DNA of 64,000 nucleotides from Tomocerus qinae (Eukaryota; Arthropoda; Collembola; Entomobryomorpha; Tomoceridae): NCBI GenBank assembly GCA_020055645.1, contig CM034546.1, positions 126,067,875 to 126,131,874 of the forward strand, read 5' to 3'. Shown piece by piece: positions 59,749 to 64,000 of this stretch (position 1 is its first letter; each line of letters starts with the position of its first letter). The notes under the pieces were generated by a model. It saw only the letters and a program-made list of their open reading frames with translations, ran no database searches and was not told where the DNA came from. The position numbers and the translations under genes were made by a program.

Positions 59749-62586
59749 ATGCTGCTAGAAATCATAGGAACATTACTGGCTTTAGGACTGCTATGGTTTG
59801 CACTGGATCATGATTTCTCAGGAAAGCAACCTCCAGGTAAGAAAAATAGCAACAATATATTAAAGGAAATATCAAATTGTGTCATATGTGTATTAAGATC
59901 TAGGTATGGTTTCTAATGACGGTTGGGCTCGACTATCATATTAGTTTTTGACATTTTTGGGAAACTTGTATCTATAGTCCGAGAATAATGGTCGTATAAA
60001 GACAAAATTGGTCTCTAAAAACGTAGAGAATGTCTATTTATAACAGTTCGGACAATAATTCCTAATTTTTACCTTTGATTGCGAGTTAATTGCTCTCATG
60101 AAAACATTAATATGTTGTAACCTGAAGTAAAAGTTAGGAATCTATGTGCGATTTGCTATGAATTGACATTTTGTGCGTTTTTAGAGACCAATTTTATCTT
60201 TCTATACCACCGTTATTATAGGATTAGATACAAGTTTCCCAAAAAATTCATCATTTTTATGCCCTATTCATTTTGCTGTATTGTTATAGAGTAAATTTCT
60301 ATGGCTATGCATTTTTAAATCGTAGACATAGGTACTTCCCCATATTCCCATTACCTGCCCCTCATTGAATTTCCCCGTATCTTGAACCAGACACGTATCC
60401 AGAAATTTGGTCAAGGGGGGGTGCAACCAAAAATAATTTCAAAATAAGACATATTCACGCGAAGCGCGAAAAAATTTTGTAATTTTTGGTCTTTTTGGGA
60501 AAAAATTCTCTCTTTTTCTCAGATTTGGGAGGGGCGTTGCGCCCCCCGCCCCTTACTAGATACGTGCTCGTCTTGAACCACTCCTGAGCCTTAAGAGCAA
60601 TTAATTTGAATTAATGTACACTTAACAATAATTGGTTTCTATTTCTGTATATTTTAACATAGGTCCCCTTAGGCTTCCTATAATTGGCACTTTACTGCAA
60701 CAGAACTTGGAAAGTTCCATTGCATACTTAGGTCTTCATAAATTGTCCAAGAAATATGGGGATATCATGCGAGTTCGTTTAGGAGTAGTTGATACAGGTA
60801 TGACAAATCTTAATTGGTTTTATAATAAAAATTGATTTTATGTATTCATCTCATTTTGTGGCGCGAAATAAACTTTGAATTCATTTTCAGTTGTTGTGTC
60901 GTCATTTGAATCCATTAAAGAAATATTTTCCCGTGACGAAGCTAGTGGACGTTTTTGTGACGCTTTTTTGTTACTTCGGAATCGTAACAAAAATTTGGGT
61001 GACTAGTACTAAAATAATTTTAATTTTTTAGACTTGCACAAATAATAATACAAGATTACTGTAAACTCAGGAATCGTTTTCGGCGAAGGAGATTCATGGC
61101 ACCAACTTCGTAAATTCTCACTGAAAACACTTAAAGACTGTGGATTTGGTAAACGAGAGTCGATGGAGCATTTAATTTTAGAAGAAATTGAACAATGCAT
61201 CGAAGGGTTCACCAGAAAATTACAAAGCAAGGAATTTCAAGACCAAAATAACATTGAAACGTTTGAAAACAATTTTGCCTTGCCACTTTTGAATTTAATC
61301 TTGAGCTTGATCAAGGGTGAACGGTTTGCTCACAACGACAAAGATTTCATAAAATTTGCAATTACTTTGAAAACAATGGCTGTTGTTGGAAGCAGTTTCG
61401 GAACTGGAAAATTGACTTGTTTTCCATTTTTAGTCAAATGGTTTCCACAATCATTTGGAATTGATATATTAATAAGCAAACTAGAAGAAATGCGGATATA
61501 CTGCTCGGTATTCAATTTTATTACGTATATCAGTTCAGTTCAAAACTTAATTTTTAAATTTTAAATTTATTTATTAGTGTATTTATTTATTTTAAAGGAA
61601 TTTTTAAACACCCGACGTGAAATGGGAAATTATCGAGAAAATCCAGAATGCTTTACTGATGTATTTCTTCAAAAAATGGAAGAAAATAATGAAAAGTCAA
61701 CTAATGAACTTTATACTGGTAAAAAATCAACAAATAAAGATATAAATACAATATTTATTTATTTATTTAATTCTGTTTTTTAAATGTGAAAAATTTATTT
61801 GCAGAAGAACAATTTCAAGTAATTTGTATGGATTTAATTCAGGCTGGCGTTGGAACTTCTAGTACTTTTGTATTATCAACAATTAAATTTTTAACTTGCA
61901 ATCAAAAAGTACAAAATAAAATGTATGAAGAGATTGCAAAAATTATGGAAGACACCGGAGCTCCTCCTTCACTGGCAGATAAAGACAGGTGCGGGAAATT
62001 TCAATTTAATCTCTATAGAAAATTGAATTTAAGATTTAATTTTAAAAATTTAATTTTAGGATGCCGTATACACAAGCAGTATCTTTAGAAGTTCATAGAT
62101 ATGCAAGAATTGTAGTTAATGGAGTTCCCCACAAAGCACTAAAAGATTTTCAGTACAAGAATTATCTAATTAAGAAGGTAGACCATTTTTTTTAATCTGG
62201 AGTAAGTATGTACCCTTTTGGTCTGATTTTTTCTACCGTTTCTATTATAGGGGACTATGCTGTTGTGGAATTTCCAAAAAGTTTTTATGGATAAAGATTT
62301 TTGGGGAGACCCGGAAAATTTTCGACCAGAGCGATTCCTGACCGAGAACAATACGATTGACAAAAGCAAAGCTGACAGAATTATTCCATTTGGAGTTGGC
62401 AAAAGAATATGTTTTGGGGATTTTTTTGCAAAAGACACTTCGTTTCTTTTCATCACGGCGCTAATTCGTTGTTTTTCGTTTAAACTTCCACCAGGAGTTA
62501 CTACTTTGGACTTGGAACCGGCAATGGGATTGTCTTTGTATCCAAAATCATTTAAAGCAGTAATTGAAATGAGAAACCCCAATTGA
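59749..62586 (+). CDS. Cytochrome P450 (probably CYP2 clan)
   Basis: Eight exons: 59749-59836, 60663-60797, 60891-60998, 61071-61507, 61598-61718, 61805-61988, 62060-62177 and 62251-62586. They total 1,527 bases, 508 residues, with phase kept at every join. An N-terminal membrane anchor is followed by the PPGPLRLPIIGTL hinge typical of microsomal P450s. Other landmarks are GIVFGEGDSWHQLRKF (C-helix WxxxR), the I-helix QAGVGTSSTF, the K-helix ExxR (EVHR), FRPERF and the heme-binding loop FGVGKRICFG with the ligand cysteine. It is an ER-bound monooxygenase acting with NADPH-P450 reductase on a hydrophobic substrate, which is unknown. The I-helix lacks the usual acidic residue before T. Intron 1 carries a repeat with a nested MITE. 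The frame is intact. Confidence 0.92.
59892..60600. mobile_element. Fold-back interspersed repeat (copy 2), interrupted by a MITE
   Basis: Matches 18731-19240 from the gctaggtatggtttct-like start to the tgaaccactcctgagcctt end. It lies in P450 intron 1. It is interrupted at 60388-60570. Confidence 0.75.
60388..60570. mobile_element. hAT-type MITE nested in the fold-back repeat
   Basis: The 183-bp insert starts CAGACACGTATCC and ends GATACGTGCTCG. It is flanked by TCTTGAAC on both sides (60380-60387 and 60571-60578). The empty site is visible in the copy at 18731-19240 (ccgtattttgaaccactcc). Confidence 0.85.
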
Positions 62587-62845
62587 ACAAAGGCTACAAG
62601 CGAAATTATTTTAGGGAATTTAGTTTTTAAAAATGTATACTTTGATCATTCTCCACAACTTTCAAATGTAATTTTTTTTAATTAGCAAAACCATAAAAAA
62701 GGTGAATGCTATTAAAACTTAAATGCTTTCCAAAAATATTTTTAACTCTATATGTCCAAATTCAATTTATTTTTGCCAAAAATGTAAGTTTACTTTATAG
62801 CGACCTTAAGAGTGGAAGACAAAAGTGGCTTTCATATCCTACTTT

Positions 62846-63616
62846 TCACTGTTGAGTTTCGTTTAGAATGGCAATTTCATGGTGAAACTTGTGTAACTTT
62901 TGCTTGATTTCCTCAAAATCCTTATCCTTTTCGGTGAGTTTCTTCCTTACGCCATCAAGTTCTTTTTCCAGGCTATTTTTTCTTTCTCTCAAGAAAGCCA
63001 TGCCATCAGTGAGACCCTATATTCATTTTTAAACCATTATGTGTATACACTATTATATATTTCGTATTCTTTTGCACTTTGCTAATTAAATATAACTAAC
63101 CTTGTTTTCTTGAGAAAGTCTTTCTTTTTCCATAACGATTTGCTGTAGTGAAATCGCTTGTGCCTGCAATTGAAGTTGTGCCATATACAACATTTTTTGC
63201 AAATTTTCGTTTTCACTTGACTTTGTATTTAGCCTATTAGGGAAATCACAATATATACAATGATTATCATTTATAATAAGGAATTAGAATTATTAGTTCC
63301 TGATCTTACTTTTCTTTACTGTCCGCGCACTCCTTTCTTAACTGTTCGTTTTCTACTAAAGCATCTTCTTGATGTTTATACGCTAGTCTTAATTCAGATA
63401 ATTCTCTTTCCGTTTTGTGTAGCATTTCGGAAGTTAAGGAATTACGTTCTTCCAATGTTGTCACCTAATATACATAAATAATATGAAAAAACGATTTCTT
63501 TCTATAGAATATCAAAATTAACTTACTTGTTGTCTCAATTTATGGTTTTGCTGTAAATATTTCGCCAGCTCGACCTCTAACCCCATGAATTCTTCATTTA
63601 TAGTCCCACTTGACAT
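62846..63616 (-). CDS. Small coiled-coil protein, function unknown
   Basis: Four exons, 63616-63527, 63464-63310, 63233-63101 and 63016-62846 (minus strand), total 549 bases and give 182 residues. After a short N-terminus (MSSGTINEEFMGLE) nearly the whole protein is heptad-patterned helix rich in E, K, L and Q, with only brief breaks. There is no signal peptide, membrane span or other domain. It may be a cytoskeletal, centrosomal or adaptor-type protein; the sequence does not say which. Clean GT-AG introns with kept phase support a real gene even though no exon is long. Its start lies 55 bp from a possible start on the other strand. Confidence 0.75.
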
Positions 63617-63671
63617 CTTGAGTCGTATTTACAGTTGGACACATTTGTATTAAACAACTATATAAAGGAAA
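63617..63671. promoter_or_regulatory. Possible bidirectional promoter
   Basis: Only 55 bp separate the start codon of the coiled-coil gene (-) from a possible start codon at 63672 (+). A TATAAAG lies at 63661-63667, but it is only a few bases from the plus-strand ATG, so its role is doubtful. Confidence 0.35.
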
Positions 63672-63780
63672 ATGAACTTTTTGTTGAAATTCTTGTATAG
63701 CAAACTGAAGAAGGAGAATCCTGCCACTACTGCACTTAAACCTACTTATGAGTTGTCACTGCACAACAACTATATACTAG
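63672..63780 (+). CDS. Possible first exon of a gene running off the window
   Basis: ATG begins MNFLLKFLYSKLKKEN, and the frame continues for 36 codons to a good donor (ACTAG|GTAATT). The rest would lie in or beyond the last 220 bases, where no exon is clear. Unrecognised and weakly supported. Confidence 0.3.
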
Positions 63781-64000
63781 GTAATTCTCAATTAGATGCA
63801 GGGTGGATGCGTACGCTGTTGAAGACCCTTTTCTTTCCAATTCTAACCTTCCCTATACAACATGGTCCTTCATATATACAGTATATACAATTATCATAAG
63901 TATATGTAGATTTCATTGTATTAATTATCATTGTAGTATTCAATAAGTCAGGTATACCGTTGCATACATTTTCTCCACAGTATGGGAAGACATGCCATGC

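Overview
The window looks like nuclear DNA of an arthropod. It is AT-rich, with short GT-AG introns, a TATA box and AATAAA signals, and many small transposons. A nearly perfect multi-kilobase palindrome carrying two copies of one gene, together with a CARD/NB-ARC gene and a WSD-type acyltransferase, suggests a springtail (Collembola, perhaps a Folsomia-like species). That assignment is inference. Exon joins below were worked out by hand from splice signals and reading phase.

Layout. 1-10,200: an inverted repeat with about 3.2 and 3.7 kb arms around a 3.3 kb repeat-filled loop; each arm holds one copy of a secreted chitin-binding (peritrophin-A type) gene, transcribed away from the loop. 11.7-13.4 kb: a wax-ester/diacylglycerol acyltransferase-like gene (-). 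16.5-17.6 kb: an alpha-arrestin (+). 19.6-27.0 kb: three tandem lipocalin-like genes (-), with fold-back Tc1/mariner elements in the second introns of two of them. 27.5-36.0 kb: a CARD-NB-ARC gene with a leucine-rich C-terminal half (-), whose CARD is split by a 5.5 kb intron. 36.7-40.7 kb: a nested repeat with 15 copies of a 151-bp satellite. 42.0-48.7 kb: one intronless ORF for a 2,215-residue protein combining a class-3-lipase-like domain, a STAND-type NTPase, a second P-loop GTPase, a long coiled coil and a C-terminal hydrophobic segment (-). 50.5-52.3 kb: inverted and tandem repeats built around an 18-bp palindrome. 54.2-55.4 kb: a DXO/Rai1 decapping nuclease (+). 56.2-58.0 kb: a 7TM chemoreceptor-like gene (-). 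59.7-62.6 kb: an eight-exon cytochrome P450 (+). 62.8-63.6 kb: a small coiled-coil gene (-), back-to-back with a possible gene start at 63,672 (+).

The genes are ordinary separate eukaryotic units, not an operon. The theme that links several is environmental and immune interaction: secreted chitin-binding protein, secreted lipocalins, P450, chemoreceptor, and two different STAND-type putative sensors within 15 kb. The best candidates for something undescribed are the lipase-STAND-GTPase-coiled-coil protein and the split CARD-NB-ARC-LRR gene; the palindrome is the clearest structural oddity.
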